The position numbers and the translations under genes are program-made. From positions 1 to 64,000 of the forward strand of contig NZ_CP017114.1 of assembly GCF_001720485.1 (NCBI RefSeq): DNA of 64,000 nt, in the 5' to 3' direction. Below the pieces are notes generated by a model. It was not told the origin of the DNA. It was given only the letters and a program-made list of their open reading frames with translations, and ran no database searches. This stretch comes from Cobetia marina. GTDB taxonomy: Bacteria > Pseudomonadota > Gammaproteobacteria > Pseudomonadales > Halomonadaceae. Positions 13,587 to 22,658 of this stretch are shown here, in pieces. Numbering within the stretch: position 1 is the first letter of the stretch; each line of letters starts with the position of its first letter.

Positions 13587-14519
13587 ATGCACCATTTTCA
13601 TGCATCCTCCGCACCGACGGAGACGAATGTTCCGCACGCTGCGGGCCATGACAGAGCTTGCGAGGCGGGGCATCTTCATCTAGGGCTCGCGATGTGGGCC
13701 AACGATGACTGGCGCGGCAGCCTGCTGCCGGGCAGTGGCCCGCGCGAGCATCTGGCGGATTACGCGCAGGTCTTCGACTGTGTCGAAGGCAATACCAGCT
13801 TCTATGCTCTGCCGCCGGAGAGCGCCGTGGCCAGCTGGGCCCGCCAGGCGCCCGAGCACTTCCGCTTCTGCTTCAAGTTGCCGGGACGACTGACCCATGA
13901 GTTGAGGCTTCAGGGAATCGAGGAGGAGCTGGCGGAATTCTTGGCGCGGCTTGCGCCACTTAAGTCGCGCATGGGGCCGATCATGATCCAGCTGCCACGC
14001 GACCTGGGGGAGGAGGTACTCCCGCGTCTTGCGCAATTCTTCGCGCATGTCGAGGGTGCTGGCCTTGGTTGGGCCGTGGAGCCCCGTGCCCCGAGTTTCT
14101 TTGCCAAGGGCTCGGTGGAACGACAGTTGAATCGCTTGTTGATAAGTCACGGAGTCGATCGCGTGATGCTGGATGTCCGTCCACTCTTCAGTGGCCCTGA
14201 TACCGCGCATCCAGGGCTTGCCGTGGCACGCTCGGAAAAGCCGCATCGCCCATTGCATGTGTTCTCCAGCGCACGCCAACCGCTGGTCCGCTTCATCGGG
14301 CATCATGACGACGCGACCAATCTGGCCTTCTTCCAGCCCTGGGTGGAACGCCTTTCCCTGTGGATAAGTCAGGGGAAAAGCCCTTTCCTGTTTGTGCATA
14401 CTCCTGACAACAAGGCGGCTCCGGCCTTGGCGCGTCGTCTGGCCAATCAGGTGCTGGAGCGGCTTGATCGGCCATTGATCGGTGCCTTCCCCGGGGAAGG
14501 ACAAGGACGTCTCTTCTAG
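13587..14519 (+). CDS. DUF72 (YecE-like) protein
   Basis: A 310-residue DUF72 protein, a TIM-barrel family without a settled function. Family marks: LGLAMWANDDWRGSLLP (about 32-48), FDCVEGNTSFYALP (63-76), FRFCFKLPGRLTHE (92-105), MIQLPRD, WAVEPRAPSFF and the C-terminal FVHTPDNKAAPALARRL. The first 25 residues have no counterpart that I recognise and no clear ribosome-binding site precedes the ATG, so the real start may lie downstream. It stands alone between divergent and unrelated genes. Confidence 0.82.
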   Translation: MHHFHASSAPTETNVPHAAGHDRACEAGHLHLGLAMWANDDWRGSLLPGSGPREHLADYAQVFDCVEGNTSFYALPPESAVASWARQAPEHFRFCFKLPGRLTHELRLQGIEEELAEFLARLAPLKSRMGPIMIQLPRDLGEEVLPRLAQFFAHVEGAGLGWAVEPRAPSFFAKGSVERQLNRLLISHGVDRVMLDVRPLFSGPDTAHPGLAVARSEKPHRPLHVFSSARQPLVRFIGHHDDATNLAFFQPWVERLSLWISQGKSPFLFVHTPDNKAAPALARRLANQVLERLDRPLIGAFPGEGQGRLF

Positions 14520-14920
14520 CGCCATCCGCTGCCTGTCGCGCTTCAGTGTCTTGCGGGACGGGGGAAGTGACCTGCCGGCCTCAGTCGCTGTTTTCTATCG
14601 TGAGGCGATGGTCTGAGGGTGGCTTGCTGGTAGATATCGGGTCAATCGAGTAACTTTACCTACCTATTGTCGTTACCACGGCGATATTTACCGGGGCGGG
14701 CAGCGTGTCCATTCCGGCGTGTCTATCGACACCAGTCTGTCTGTCATACGGGCCTATCCGGCCATGATGACGGCCAGATGCACCACAGCAGTGATCCTGC
14801 GACGCCATCCTGTCGGCCACGGTTCATCCTTCCGTCTCGCCAGCATGATGCAACAAGCACAACAAGATGCCACAGGCCGCTACCCGTGGCTGGCATCATC
14901 GCGACGAATCAGGGACTCAC
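14520..14920. other. intergenic region upstream of the NSS transporter, no gene seen
   Basis: About 400 nt with short open frames only. No terminator with a T-run follows the DUF72 gene. The AGGGA ribosome-binding site of the transporter is at the right edge; its promoter must lie here but I cannot name the boxes. Confidence 0.5.
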
Positions 14921-16288
14921 ATGTCATCCAAACCGCATTCCCACGCTCAGTGGTCTTCTCGCCTGGCCTTCACCCTGGCCGCCGTCGGTTCCTCCGTCGG
15001 ACTGGGCAACATCTGGAAATTCCCGTACATGACCGGTGAGAGCGGCGGCGGTGCCTTCGTTCTTGTCTATCTGGTCTGCATTCTGTTGATCGGTCTGCCG
15101 ATCCTGATGTCCGAGTGGCTGCTGGGCCGCCTGGGACAGAAGAACCCGATCTCGACCATGAGTCACATCAGTGCGCGCCTCAAGCGTAGCCCCGCCTGGG
15201 TGTTGATCGGGGTGGCCGGTGTGCTCGGCGCCTATCTGATCCTGTCCTTCTACAGTGTCATCGGTGGCTGGGCACTGGCCTTCATCGCCGACGCCGCCAG
15301 TGGCAGCTTCGAAAGCCTGACCTCTGACACGGCAGGCAGTCTGTTCGGTGGTCTGCTGGGCGACCCGACCACCCTGCTGGCCTGGCACAGTGCCTTCATG
15401 CTGATGGTGATCCTGGTCGTGGCCGGGGGCGTCGCGGGTGGTCTGGAGCGTGCCGCCAAGATCCTGATGCCGCTGCTGGCGGTCATGCTGGTCATGCTGG
15501 TCGGGTATGCGGCGACCACTGATGGCTTCGCGGAAGCGGCTGCCTGGCTGCTGACACCGGACTTCTCCAAGCTCGACAAGGATGGCGTGCTGGCGGCGAT
15601 GGGGCATGCCTTCTTCACCCTGTCACTGGGCATGGGCATCATGATGGCCTACGGCTCCTATCTCTCCGATGACGTCAATATCGGGCGTACCGCGCTGATC
15701 GTGGTGGTGCTGGATACCGTCATCGCTCTGCTGGCGGGGCTGGCCATCTTCCCGGTGGTGTTCTCCAATGGTCTCGACGCCGCTGCGGGCCCGGGCCTGA
15801 TCTTCCAGACCTTGCCGCTGGCCTTCGGCCACATGCCGGGCGGAGAAGTGTTCGGCGTGGTGTTCTTCGTGCTGCTGGTCTTCGCGGCCTGGACCTCAGG
15901 CATCTCGCTGCTGGAACCCATCGTCGAATGGCTGGAAGAGAAGACGCCGATGTCACGCGTGGCCTCTGCCTGGGTGGCGGGGATCGCGACCTGGCTGCTG
16001 GGGATCGCCACCATCCTGTCCTTCAATCTGTGGAGTGATGTGGCGCCGCTGGGCATGTTCGCCAAGTTCGAGGGCATGACCATCTTCGACCTGCTCGATT
16101 ACGCGACCAGCAAGCTGATGCTGCCGCTGACCGGCCTGGCGACCATCGTCTTCGTCGGCTGGTTCATGGGGCGTGATGAAGTGCGCAGTCAGCTCAACAT
16201 GAGCGACTCGGCCTTCAAGCTGTGGAGCTTCGTGGCGCGCTTCATCGCCCCGATCGGCGTGGTGGTGGTCTTCGCCTCCAGCCTGTAA
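14921..16288 (+). CDS. sodium-dependent transporter, NSS/SNF family
   Basis: Na+-coupled uptake, probably of an amino acid or related amine. 455 residues with about 11-12 membrane helices. The NSS signature in helix 1 (VGSSVGLGNIWKFPYMTGESGGGAF, residues about 22-46) contains the unwound sodium and substrate site. ATG 14921 (MSSKPHSHAQWSSR) is chosen over the upstream ATG 14867 because an AGGGA site fits and the family N-terminus begins here. It is monocistronic with its own terminator. The substrate cannot be read from sequence. Confidence 0.9.
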   Translation: MSSKPHSHAQWSSRLAFTLAAVGSSVGLGNIWKFPYMTGESGGGAFVLVYLVCILLIGLPILMSEWLLGRLGQKNPISTMSHISARLKRSPAWVLIGVAGVLGAYLILSFYSVIGGWALAFIADAASGSFESLTSDTAGSLFGGLLGDPTTLLAWHSAFMLMVILVVAGGVAGGLERAAKILMPLLAVMLVMLVGYAATTDGFAEAAAWLLTPDFSKLDKDGVLAAMGHAFFTLSLGMGIMMAYGSYLSDDVNIGRTALIVVVLDTVIALLAGLAIFPVVFSNGLDAAAGPGLIFQTLPLAFGHMPGGEVFGVVFFVLLVFAAWTSGISLLEPIVEWLEEKTPMSRVASAWVAGIATWLLGIATILSFNLWSDVAPLGMFAKFEGMTIFDLLDYATSKLMLPLTGLATIVFVGWFMGRDEVRSQLNMSDSAFKLWSFVARFIAPIGVVVVFASSL

Positions 16289-16355
16289 TCCCGGCCCCAC
16301 TCTTCAGGCTGACCTGATGTTCTGTCAGCACGGATCTGACGGCATTGAAGAACGA

Positions 16356-16386
16356 CAAGAGGCTCGCCTATCCGGCGAGCCTCTTG
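16356..16386 (+). terminator. terminator hairpin after the NSS transporter
   Basis: A perfect 13-bp stem (CAAGAGGCTCGCC with its complement), 5-nt loop, followed by CGTTTCT. Strong hairpin with a weak T-run, about 70 nt after the stop. Confidence 0.75.
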
Positions 16387-16736
16387 CGTTTCTGGCCGAG
16401 ATGGCCCGTGCACGACACCCTGGCGGCGACTCGATGCTCAGTGTGGGAGGTGGCGGACGTCACGTTCATATCGGTGTGTACTTGCACCCTGTTGGTGCAT
16501 CGTCCTGGGCGATGACATGACAATGAGGCAGAGAGTGTCGGTGCAGATGGAGGATGATCGAGAGTGACACCGTGGCGAGCGCGCGGCAGAAGGCAGAGTC
16601 ATTGCAGAGGGAAATGAAGGCTGAGGGCCCGAAGGCAGAAGAAAATGTCGCGCGGGGGGCTGACCATGCTCATCAGAGATGGCGGCAACAAGGACAGAAG
16701 CCCGCGTCCCTGAGCTGGCAGGGAGATGGGGGACTG

Positions 16737-16769
16737 CTCGGCGGGGAGACGTATCGCTCCCCGCCCGAG
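16737..16769 (-). terminator. hairpin downstream of the 72-residue gene
   Basis: CTCG-GCGGGGAG and CTCCCCGC-CCGAG pair around an 8-nt loop just beyond the stop of the minus-strand gene. There is no T-run, so a terminator role is tentative. Confidence 0.5.
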
Positions 16770-16771
16770 AA

Positions 16772-16990
16772 TCAGTGGGTATCGATATCGCTTTCCGTTT
16801 CCAGCACTTCGATGTCGCTTAAATCCTCGCTCAGGCGCTTGATTTCGTTGTGCATTTCGATTCCGCGTCTGGCGCGGAGGTGGCGGACTGCGCTTTGTTT
16901 CTTGCGGGCCTGATGTTCGTCGGCACCGAGGGTCATGAAAATATCGAGAAGCTCGTTCTTGAGCGTATCTACCTGCTCTGAATTACGCAT
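16772..16990 (-). CDS. small charged protein, PA3496-like (tentative)
   Basis: 72 residues, highly charged, no membrane segment and no signal peptide. The central KKQSAVRHLRARRGIEMHNE and the acidic end LSEDLSDIEVLETESDID predict one or two amphipathic helices. The pattern weakly recalls the PA3496 family of small proteobacterial proteins; I cannot confirm it. AGGTCGAATC precedes the ATG, a modest ribosome-binding site. It is divergent from hexR, and a hairpin follows. Real by coding pattern and isolation, function unknown. Confidence 0.65.
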   Translation of the reverse strand: MRNSEQVDTLKNELLDIFMTLGADEHQARKKQSAVRHLRARRGIEMHNEIKRLSEDLSDIEVLETESDIDTH

Positions 16991-17055
16991 GATTCGACCT
17001 CCATGGCATCCAAAGGATGTGGGCTTTCACTGGCGCCACACCGTTTTACTATAGC

Positions 17056-17080
17056 TCACTTGACAAAATTGTGACCATAG
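17056..17080. promoter_or_regulatory. AT-rich dyad between the 72-residue gene and hexR
   Basis: TCACTTGACAAAATTGTGA contains TTGACA (17060-17065) and the inverted arms ACAA/TTGT (17063-17072). Being the only AT-rich island between two divergent starts, it is a likely promoter/operator. It does not match the TTGT-N8-ACAA HexR consensus in orientation, so I do not call it a HexR box. Confidence 0.3.
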
Positions 17081-17156
17081 ACCGCCTGTGATGGCGACAC
17101 CCCCCGGGGGATGTCGTAAGCTCAGGCATGCCCATGAAGTCTGCAAGGAGTGTGCC

Positions 17157-18023
17157 GTGAGTCATGCCATCTTCGACGACCTGAGGAGCCGGATGGAGAA
17201 TTTCCGCCGCTCTGAACAGAAGGTTGCCCGTTACGTCCTCCGCCATCCGGAGGAGGTGATTCACATGCGGATCGTCGATCTGGCCAGTGAATCCTCGGTC
17301 AGTGAACCGACGGTAGTGCGCTTCTGTCGTGCGATGGGCTTTGCCGGCTTCCAGGACTTCAAGCTCCAGCTGGCGCAACGCCTGGCCACGGGCACCCAGT
17401 TCGCCCAGTTCTCGATGAATGACTCCGACAGCGTGGCGGAGTTCTCTCACTCGCTGTTCGATTCCACCATCGGCACGCTGCTGTCAGTGCGTGACCGTCT
17501 GGATGCCGAAGCCGTCGCACGCGCCATCCACTCGCTGGCCTCCGCCAGCCGGGTCGAGTTCTACGGCTATGGCGCCTCGGGTGCCGTGGCCCACGATGCC
17601 CAGCACAAGTTCTTTCGTCTGCAGATCTCCACTGCCGCCTACACCGACCCGCACATGCAGAACATGTCAGCGGTGACGCTGGGGCCGCGCGACGTGGTGG
17701 TCGCCATCTCCCAGACCGGACGCACCAAGGCGCTGATCGCCAGCGTGCGTCTGGCACGGGATGCCGGCGCGACCGTCATCGGCCTGTGTCCCAGCGGCTC
17801 GCCGCTGGCGGATGAGGTCACGCTGCCGCTGCATATCGATGTGCACGAAGATACCGAGATCTATACGCCGATGAGCTCACGCATCGCGCACCTGGTGATC
17901 GTCGATACGCTGGCGGTCGGTGTCGCCAAGGCGCGTGGGCCCAAGCTCAAGGAGCAACTGGAAGCGGTCAAGAAGAGCCTCGCCACCCTGCGCATCGACG
18001 ACCACGATTTCGATACCCACTGA
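17157..18023 (+). CDS. hexR: RpiR-family regulator, HexR-like
   Basis: 288 residues. The N-terminal RpiR helix-turn-helix (FRRSEQKVARYVLRHPEEVIHMRIVDLASESSVSEPTVVRFCRAMGF, about 15-62) is followed by a SIS sugar-phosphate domain with the phosphate loops FYGYGASGAVA and VVVAISQTGRTKAL. The overall pattern fits HexR, the KDPG-responsive repressor of Entner-Doudoroff genes, but no zwf, edd or eda gene is nearby, so the target set is inference. Start: GTG 17157 (MSHAIFDDL) with AAGGAG 7 nt upstream; the ATG at 17088 has no such site. Confidence 0.82.
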   Translation: MSHAIFDDLRSRMENFRRSEQKVARYVLRHPEEVIHMRIVDLASESSVSEPTVVRFCRAMGFAGFQDFKLQLAQRLATGTQFAQFSMNDSDSVAEFSHSLFDSTIGTLLSVRDRLDAEAVARAIHSLASASRVEFYGYGASGAVAHDAQHKFFRLQISTAAYTDPHMQNMSAVTLGPRDVVVAISQTGRTKALIASVRLARDAGATVIGLCPSGSPLADEVTLPLHIDVHEDTEIYTPMSSRIAHLVIVDTLAVGVAKARGPKLKEQLEAVKKSLATLRIDDHDFDTH

Positions 18024-18199
18024 GTTCTCGTCACTCAGCACTCGCCAGCAGGATATTGCCCGACAGGGATCAACCATCAGGGGTGCACAAGGCAAGGAAG
18101 AGCAAGGCAGGCCGCTGTGATAAGGTGGATGCCTGAACAGGGGCAGTGAATCTCATGCTGCTCCGCTCCTCGATTCCTCTGCCCTGTGGTGAGCCCTGC

Positions 18200-20422
18200 A
18201 TGTCCGAATCGCCCCTCCTCGATCACCTCAACACGCATCAGCGTGAGGCCGTGTCCGCGCCGCCGGGCAACATGCTGGTACTGGCGGGGGCCGGTTCCGG
18301 CAAGACCCGCGTGCTGGTTCACCGCATCGCCTGGCTGATGGACCAATATCAGTTCTCGCCCTACGCCATCCTGTCGGTGACCTTCACCAACAAGGCCTCG
18401 CGGGAGATGCGCACGCGTCTCGAGGCGCTCAATGGCAGCAGCCTGCGCCACATGTGGGTCGGCACCTTCCACTCCATCAGTCACCGTCTACTGCGCACCC
18501 ACTGGCAGGAGGCGCGCCTGCCTGAGCACTTCCAGATCATCGACAGTGATGACCAGCTGCGCATGGTCAAGCGGCTGCTCAAGGAGCACAACGTCGATGA
18601 TGAGCGCTGGCCGCCCAAGCAGGTCCAGTACTTCATCGCCGGCTGCAAGGAGGAAGGTCTGCGCGCCCATCAGGTCCAGACCCATGGCGATGCCTACATG
18701 GGCAAGATGGTCGAGATGTACGAGCTCTATCAGCTCGCCTGTGAACGCGGCGGCCTGGTCGATTTCGGTGAGCTGCTGCTGCGCTCGCTGGAGCTGCTGC
18801 GCGATACGCCGCATCTGCTGGCGCATTACCGCGAGCGCTTCGCCCACCTGCTGGTCGACGAGTTCCAGGATACCAATACCCTGCAGTACGCCTGGCTGAA
18901 GCTGCTGGCCGGCGATCGCGAGTGCATGACCGTGGTCGGCGATGATGACCAGTCCATCTACGGCTGGCGTGGCGCGCGGGTCGAGAACATCCAGCGCTTC
19001 ACCGAGGAGTTCGCCAATACCCGGGTGGTGCGTCTGGAGCAGAACTACCGCTCCTCCAGCGCCATCCTGGAGGCTGCCAACGCCTTGATCAGCCACAACG
19101 GCGGGCGCATGGGCAAGGAGCTGTGGACCGACAGCGGCCGTGGCGAGCGGATTCGGGTCTATGCCGGCTTCAACGACATCGACGAATCGCGCTACATCGC
19201 CGATACCATCCGCGAACTGGTCAATGAGCATGGTTACAGTCGCGACGAGATCGCGATCCTGTATCGCTCCAACGCCCAGTCACGCGTGCTGGAGGAGACG
19301 CTGATCCGCCAGGGCATGCCGTATCGCATCTATGGCGGCCAGCGTTTCTATGAGCGTCTCGAGATCAAGAACGCGCTCGCCTACCTGCGTCTGATGAACA
19401 ACCGCGAGGACGATGCCGCCCTGGAGCGCGTGATCAACGTGCCGGCGCGTGGCATCGGCATGCGCACCGTCGAGCAGCTGCGCGAGCGTGCGCGCTACGG
19501 CAACCTGACCATGTGGCAGGCGATGAGCGATGCGGTTTCCGATGGCGCCCTCAAGGGGCGCGCCGCCACCGCCGTGCGTGCCTTCGCCGACATCATCGAT
19601 GGCCTCGACAACGACACCGCCGGCATGGCGCTGCATGAGCTGGTCGAGCACGTCATCCACGTCTCCGGCCTGCGCGAGCATCACGCCGCCGAGAAGGGCG
19701 AGAAGGGCCAGGCGCGCCTCGAGAACCTTGCCGAGCTGGTCAACGCCTGTCGCGCCTTCAGTCAGGGCGAGCGCATGGACCCGGAAGCCCCCAGCGAAGG
19801 GGCCGAGGCGCTGGAGCCCTTCCTCGCCGAAGCCGCGCTGGATGCCGGTGATCATGAAGCCGCCGAAGGCGAGGAATGCGTACAGATGATGACGCTGCAC
19901 TCCGCCAAGGGGCTCGAATTCCCGGTGGTGTTCGTCGCCGGGGTCGAGGAAGGGCTGTTCCCGCACAAGATGTCACTGGAGGAGCCGGGGCGCCTCGAGG
20001 AAGAGCGTCGCCTGTGCTACGTCGGTGTCACCCGTGCCATGCAGCGCCTCTACCTGACCTACGCCGAGCTGCGGCGCATGCACGGCAAGGAGACCTTCCA
20101 GCGACCGTCGCGCTTCCTGCGTGAGCTGCCGGAAGAGCTGCTGGAGGAAGTGCGCCTGCGTGGCCAGGTCTCGCGTCCGGTCTCGACCCAGCGTGCTACG
20201 CCGAATCGTCGCCCCTCCGGGCCGCGTCAGGAGAGTGTCGAGGCCAATGGCGACATGCCGGCGCTGTCGCTCGGCAGCCTGGTGCGTCATCCGTTGTTCG
20301 GCGAGGGCGTGGTCATCAACGCCGAAGGCCAGGGCGAGCGAGCGCGTGTGCAGATCAGCTTCGAGGGCGAAGGCGACAAGTGGCTGGTGCTGGGCTTCGC
20401 CAAGCTGGAAGTGCTGAGCTGA
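18200..20422 (+). CDS. uvrD: DNA helicase II
   Basis: 3'-5' SF1A helicase for nucleotide-excision and mismatch repair, 740 residues. Walker A AGAGSGKT (residues about 29-36), Walker B LLVDEFQDTN near 222, GDDDQSIYGWRGA near 250, QNYRSS near 285, VQMMTLHSAKGLEFP near 565 and YVGVTRAM near 612. The C-terminal Tudor-like domain (GSLVRHPLFGEGVVINAEGQGERARVQISF) separates UvrD from Rep. ATG 18200 (MSESPLLDHLNTHQ) matches the family start; the frame from 18146 is longer. I see no LexA-type CTGT-N8-ACAG box upstream. Confidence 0.96.
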   Translation: MSESPLLDHLNTHQREAVSAPPGNMLVLAGAGSGKTRVLVHRIAWLMDQYQFSPYAILSVTFTNKASREMRTRLEALNGSSLRHMWVGTFHSISHRLLRTHWQEARLPEHFQIIDSDDQLRMVKRLLKEHNVDDERWPPKQVQYFIAGCKEEGLRAHQVQTHGDAYMGKMVEMYELYQLACERGGLVDFGELLLRSLELLRDTPHLLAHYRERFAHLLVDEFQDTNTLQYAWLKLLAGDRECMTVVGDDDQSIYGWRGARVENIQRFTEEFANTRVVRLEQNYRSSSAILEAANALISHNGGRMGKELWTDSGRGERIRVYAGFNDIDESRYIADTIRELVNEHGYSRDEIAILYRSNAQSRVLEETLIRQGMPYRIYGGQRFYERLEIKNALAYLRLMNNREDDAALERVINVPARGIGMRTVEQLRERARYGNLTMWQAMSDAVSDGALKGRAATAVRAFADIIDGLDNDTAGMALHELVEHVIHVSGLREHHAAEKGEKGQARLENLAELVNACRAFSQGERMDPEAPSEGAEALEPFLAEAALDAGDHEAAEGEECVQMMTLHSAKGLEFPVVFVAGVEEGLFPHKMSLEEPGRLEEERRLCYVGVTRAMQRLYLTYAELRRMHGKETFQRPSRFLRELPEELLEEVRLRGQVSRPVSTQRATPNRRPSGPRQESVEANGDMPALSLGSLVRHPLFGEGVVINAEGQGERARVQISFEGEGDKWLVLGFAKLEVLS

Positions 20423-20614
20423 CCCTCTAGACAGCAGGCGCTGACGCGAGGCGCTGGCGGCCAAGTACCGGCAAGAGACGTCGCGCGGAGAAGGGCGCGG
20501 CACTACGGCCTTGGTGCAGTTGTGGGCCATCCATGGGTCGCGGCATAGTGGCAGATAATCTGCTGTCTTGATGCCGCGTCATGCATTGCCCACAACTCGA
20601 ACAAGGAACGCCCC

Positions 20615-21715
20615 ATGCAACGCCGCCGTTTTCTCTCTGCTCTGGGGGCCGGTGCTGCCGGTCTCGCCGCTGCACCTTTCGTCTCCACGGCCAATGCCGC
20701 CGAGGAGGAAACCATCCACTGGAAGATGGTGACCTCCTGGCCGAAGAACTTCCCGGCACTGGGCACCGGTGCCAATGAGTTCGCCAGTCTGATCGGGAAG
20801 CTTTCCGGTGGTCGTCTTCAGGTCAAGGTCTATGGGGCCGGTGAGATGGTGCCGGCTTTGGAAGTCTTCGACGCCGTGTCTTCCGGGACAGCCCAGATGG
20901 GCCACTCGGCGTCCTATTACTGGAAGGGCAAGGTACCTGCCGCCCAGTTCTTCACCGCCGTGCCCTTCGGCATGAATACCACCGAGACCAACGCCTGGCT
21001 GTATCACGGCGATGGCATGAAGCTGTGGGACGAGATCTACGCGCGTCACAACCTCAAGCCGCTGGCGGTGGGCAATACCGGCACCCAGATGGCCGGCTGG
21101 TTCAACAAGGAAGTGAACAGTCTCTCGGACATGAAAGGCCTGAAGATCCGCCTGCCGGGGCTCGCGGGTGAAGTGATGAACCGCATCGGTGCCAGTGCGG
21201 TGAATCTGCCGGGCAGCGAGATCTTCACTGCGATGGAGACCGGTGTGATCGACGCCACCGACTGGGTCGGTCCCTACAATGATCTGGCCTTCGGTCTGCA
21301 TCAGGTGGCCAAGTATTACTACTCCCCGGCCTGGAACGAGCCCTCCGCCATTCTCGAAGGCACCGTCAATCTCGAGGCCTGGCAGGCGTTGCCGGAAGAC
21401 CTCCAGCAGGTGGTGATCCAGGCAGCCAGGATTGCCAATCATGCGATGGTGGATGAATTCGCGCTGCGCAATGCCACCGCCCTGACCTCGCTGGTCGAGG
21501 AACATGGCGTTGAGCTGCGCGAATTTCCGCAGGATGTCTACGCGGCGCTGTTCAAGGCGTCCAACGAGGTGCTGGACGAGTTCATCGCCAAGGATGAGGA
21601 CGCCAGGCGTGTCTACGAGTCCTACCGCGCCTTCCAGCAGCAGGTCGCCCCCTGGACGCGCATCGGTGAACAGGGCTTCCTTGATGCGCGTGCCCGGGTG
21701 CTGGGCGAGAGCTGA
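20615..21715 (+). CDS. TRAP transporter substrate-binding protein, TakP-like, orphan
   Basis: DctP-superfamily periplasmic receptor, 366 residues. The N-terminus MQRRRFLSALGAGAAGLAAAPF is a twin-arginine signal followed by ANAA, suggesting export as a folded, possibly dimeric protein. GNTGTQMAGWFNKEV, MKGLKIRLPGLAGEVM and TAMETGVIDATDWVGPYND match the TakP/alpha-keto-acid group, which carries a conserved Arg and Trp in the ligand site. No dctQ or dctM membrane gene lies on either side: uvrD is upstream and a thioesterase converges downstream. Partner and ligand are therefore unknown. Confidence 0.9.
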   Translation: MQRRRFLSALGAGAAGLAAAPFVSTANAAEEETIHWKMVTSWPKNFPALGTGANEFASLIGKLSGGRLQVKVYGAGEMVPALEVFDAVSSGTAQMGHSASYYWKGKVPAAQFFTAVPFGMNTTETNAWLYHGDGMKLWDEIYARHNLKPLAVGNTGTQMAGWFNKEVNSLSDMKGLKIRLPGLAGEVMNRIGASAVNLPGSEIFTAMETGVIDATDWVGPYNDLAFGLHQVAKYYYSPAWNEPSAILEGTVNLEAWQALPEDLQQVVIQAARIANHAMVDEFALRNATALTSLVEEHGVELREFPQDVYAALFKASNEVLDEFIAKDEDARRVYESYRAFQQQVAPWTRIGEQGFLDARARVLGES

Positions 21716-21792
21716 GGTGACCGCCCGCCGCTGTGTGTGGGGACATCGCGACTCGCTCGTCAGGCAGTGTCAGGCGGGCTCCGGTGGGAAAT

Positions 21793-21822
21793 GAAGAAGC
21801 CGCCCCTCGGGGCGGCTTCTTC
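21793..21822. terminator. bidirectional terminator hairpin between TRAP receptor and thioesterase
   Basis: GAAGAAGCCGCCCC with its exact complement, between two convergent genes. The flanks are pyrimidine-rich (CTTCTTC) rather than a clean T-run. Confidence 0.7.
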
Positions 21823-21844
21823 ATGAATGGCGGTGTCCATCACG

Positions 21845-22270
21845 TCAGACACTTTCCTCGTCGTTGCTCTGTTCCGGCACCGCGCGGATTCGGCCATTGT
21901 CGTCCAGGGCCACCATCACGTAGTTGGCCTCGGTCACCTTGGTCAGCGCACGATGGTTGCGCTCCTGAGGCGGCCGAATCCAGACCTCGACCGTGAGCCG
22001 TACCGAGCTGCGTCCGACTTCCGTGACGTGCGTGAAGATATTGACCACCGAGCCGACGCGCACCGGTGAGAGAAAGTCGAGGCCCTCCACGGCGACGGTG
22101 GCAGTCCGTCCGTTGGCCACACGGCCGGCGGCCAGTTCGCAGGCCTCATCCATGCGATGCATCAACCAGCCACCGCTGATATCGCCATAAAGATTGGTAT
22201 CGTGACGCTGAGCGATCAGCTTGAGCGTCAGCGTGCCGTTCGGCACCGGGGCATCATCCAGGGCTTGCAT
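21845..22270 (-). CDS. yciA: acyl-CoA thioesterase, YciA type
   Basis: Hotdog-fold thioesterase, 141 residues, hydrolyses acyl-CoA. The active-site segment HDTNLYGDISGGWLMHRMDEACELAA (about 22-48) aligns with the E. coli YciA DTNANGDIFGGWLM motif including the catalytic Asp; VAVEGLDFLSPVRVGSVVN follows. It is convergent with the TRAP receptor gene and otherwise isolated. Confidence 0.88.
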   Translation of the reverse strand: MQALDDAPVPNGTLTLKLIAQRHDTNLYGDISGGWLMHRMDEACELAAGRVANGRTATVAVEGLDFLSPVRVGSVVNIFTHVTEVGRSSVRLTVEVWIRPPQERNHRALTKVTEANYVMVALDDNGRIRAVPEQSNDEESV

Positions 22271-22658
22271 GTCGTCACTCGCTGTCTTGTTGTTATGTCT
22301 TCAGGGTGCACTGGCGTCGGCGGTTTGCCCAGTGGCGTCGATGGTTTGCCTAGTGGCGATGGAAGGAGAGCCCGAGCGGGCAGTGGCTCACGAAAGGCAT
22401 CTCATGTCCGGTATCCTACTCTGCCAGTGGAAGGGATGTCCTCTCTCGCCAGGCGTTGCAGCGGGAATTTTCTTGCATTGCAGCATGTTGGTCTCGTGCC
22501 TCAACGTTGCAATGAAGGATACTCGGCGCAGCAATGCCGCTGGTGAGACAGCCTCACGCAGGGAAGTGGTATTGAAGGAGTGGCAGGGGTTGAAGGAACA
22601 ACGCGATAGTCATCACCGCCAATGAGCGCATCATTCATCTTTCAGGCCTGAAATCGTC
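22271..22658. other. intergenic region upstream of pstS, no gene seen
   Basis: About 390 nt. It contains a locally repeated phrase (GGCGTCGGCGGTTTGCCCAG / GGCGTCGATGGTTTGCCTAG / TAGTGGCGATGG, about 22312-22360). I looked for a CTGTCAT-N4-CTGTCAT Pho box before pstS and found none. Confidence 0.5.

Larger units (their letters stand above)
16289..16771. other. 480-nt intergenic region, no gene seen
   Basis: Apart from the two hairpins (16356-16386 and 16737-16769) nothing coding is convincing. A 119-codon frame from 16554 is antisense to the small gene at 16772-16990 and has no family signal. Confidence 0.5.

Noticed and set aside
16554..16913. 119-codon frame as a gene
   Set aside because: Mostly non-coding hairpin region and antisense to the small minus-strand gene; no family resemblance.
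17056..17080. HexR operator in front of hexR
   Set aside because: The dyad has ACAA-n2-TTGT, the reverse order of the TTGT-N8-ACAA consensus; kept only as a generic promoter/operator candidate.
18120..18199. LexA box upstream of uvrD
   Set aside because: CTGT and ACAG occur here but 18 nt apart instead of the 8 nt required, so it is not an SOS box.
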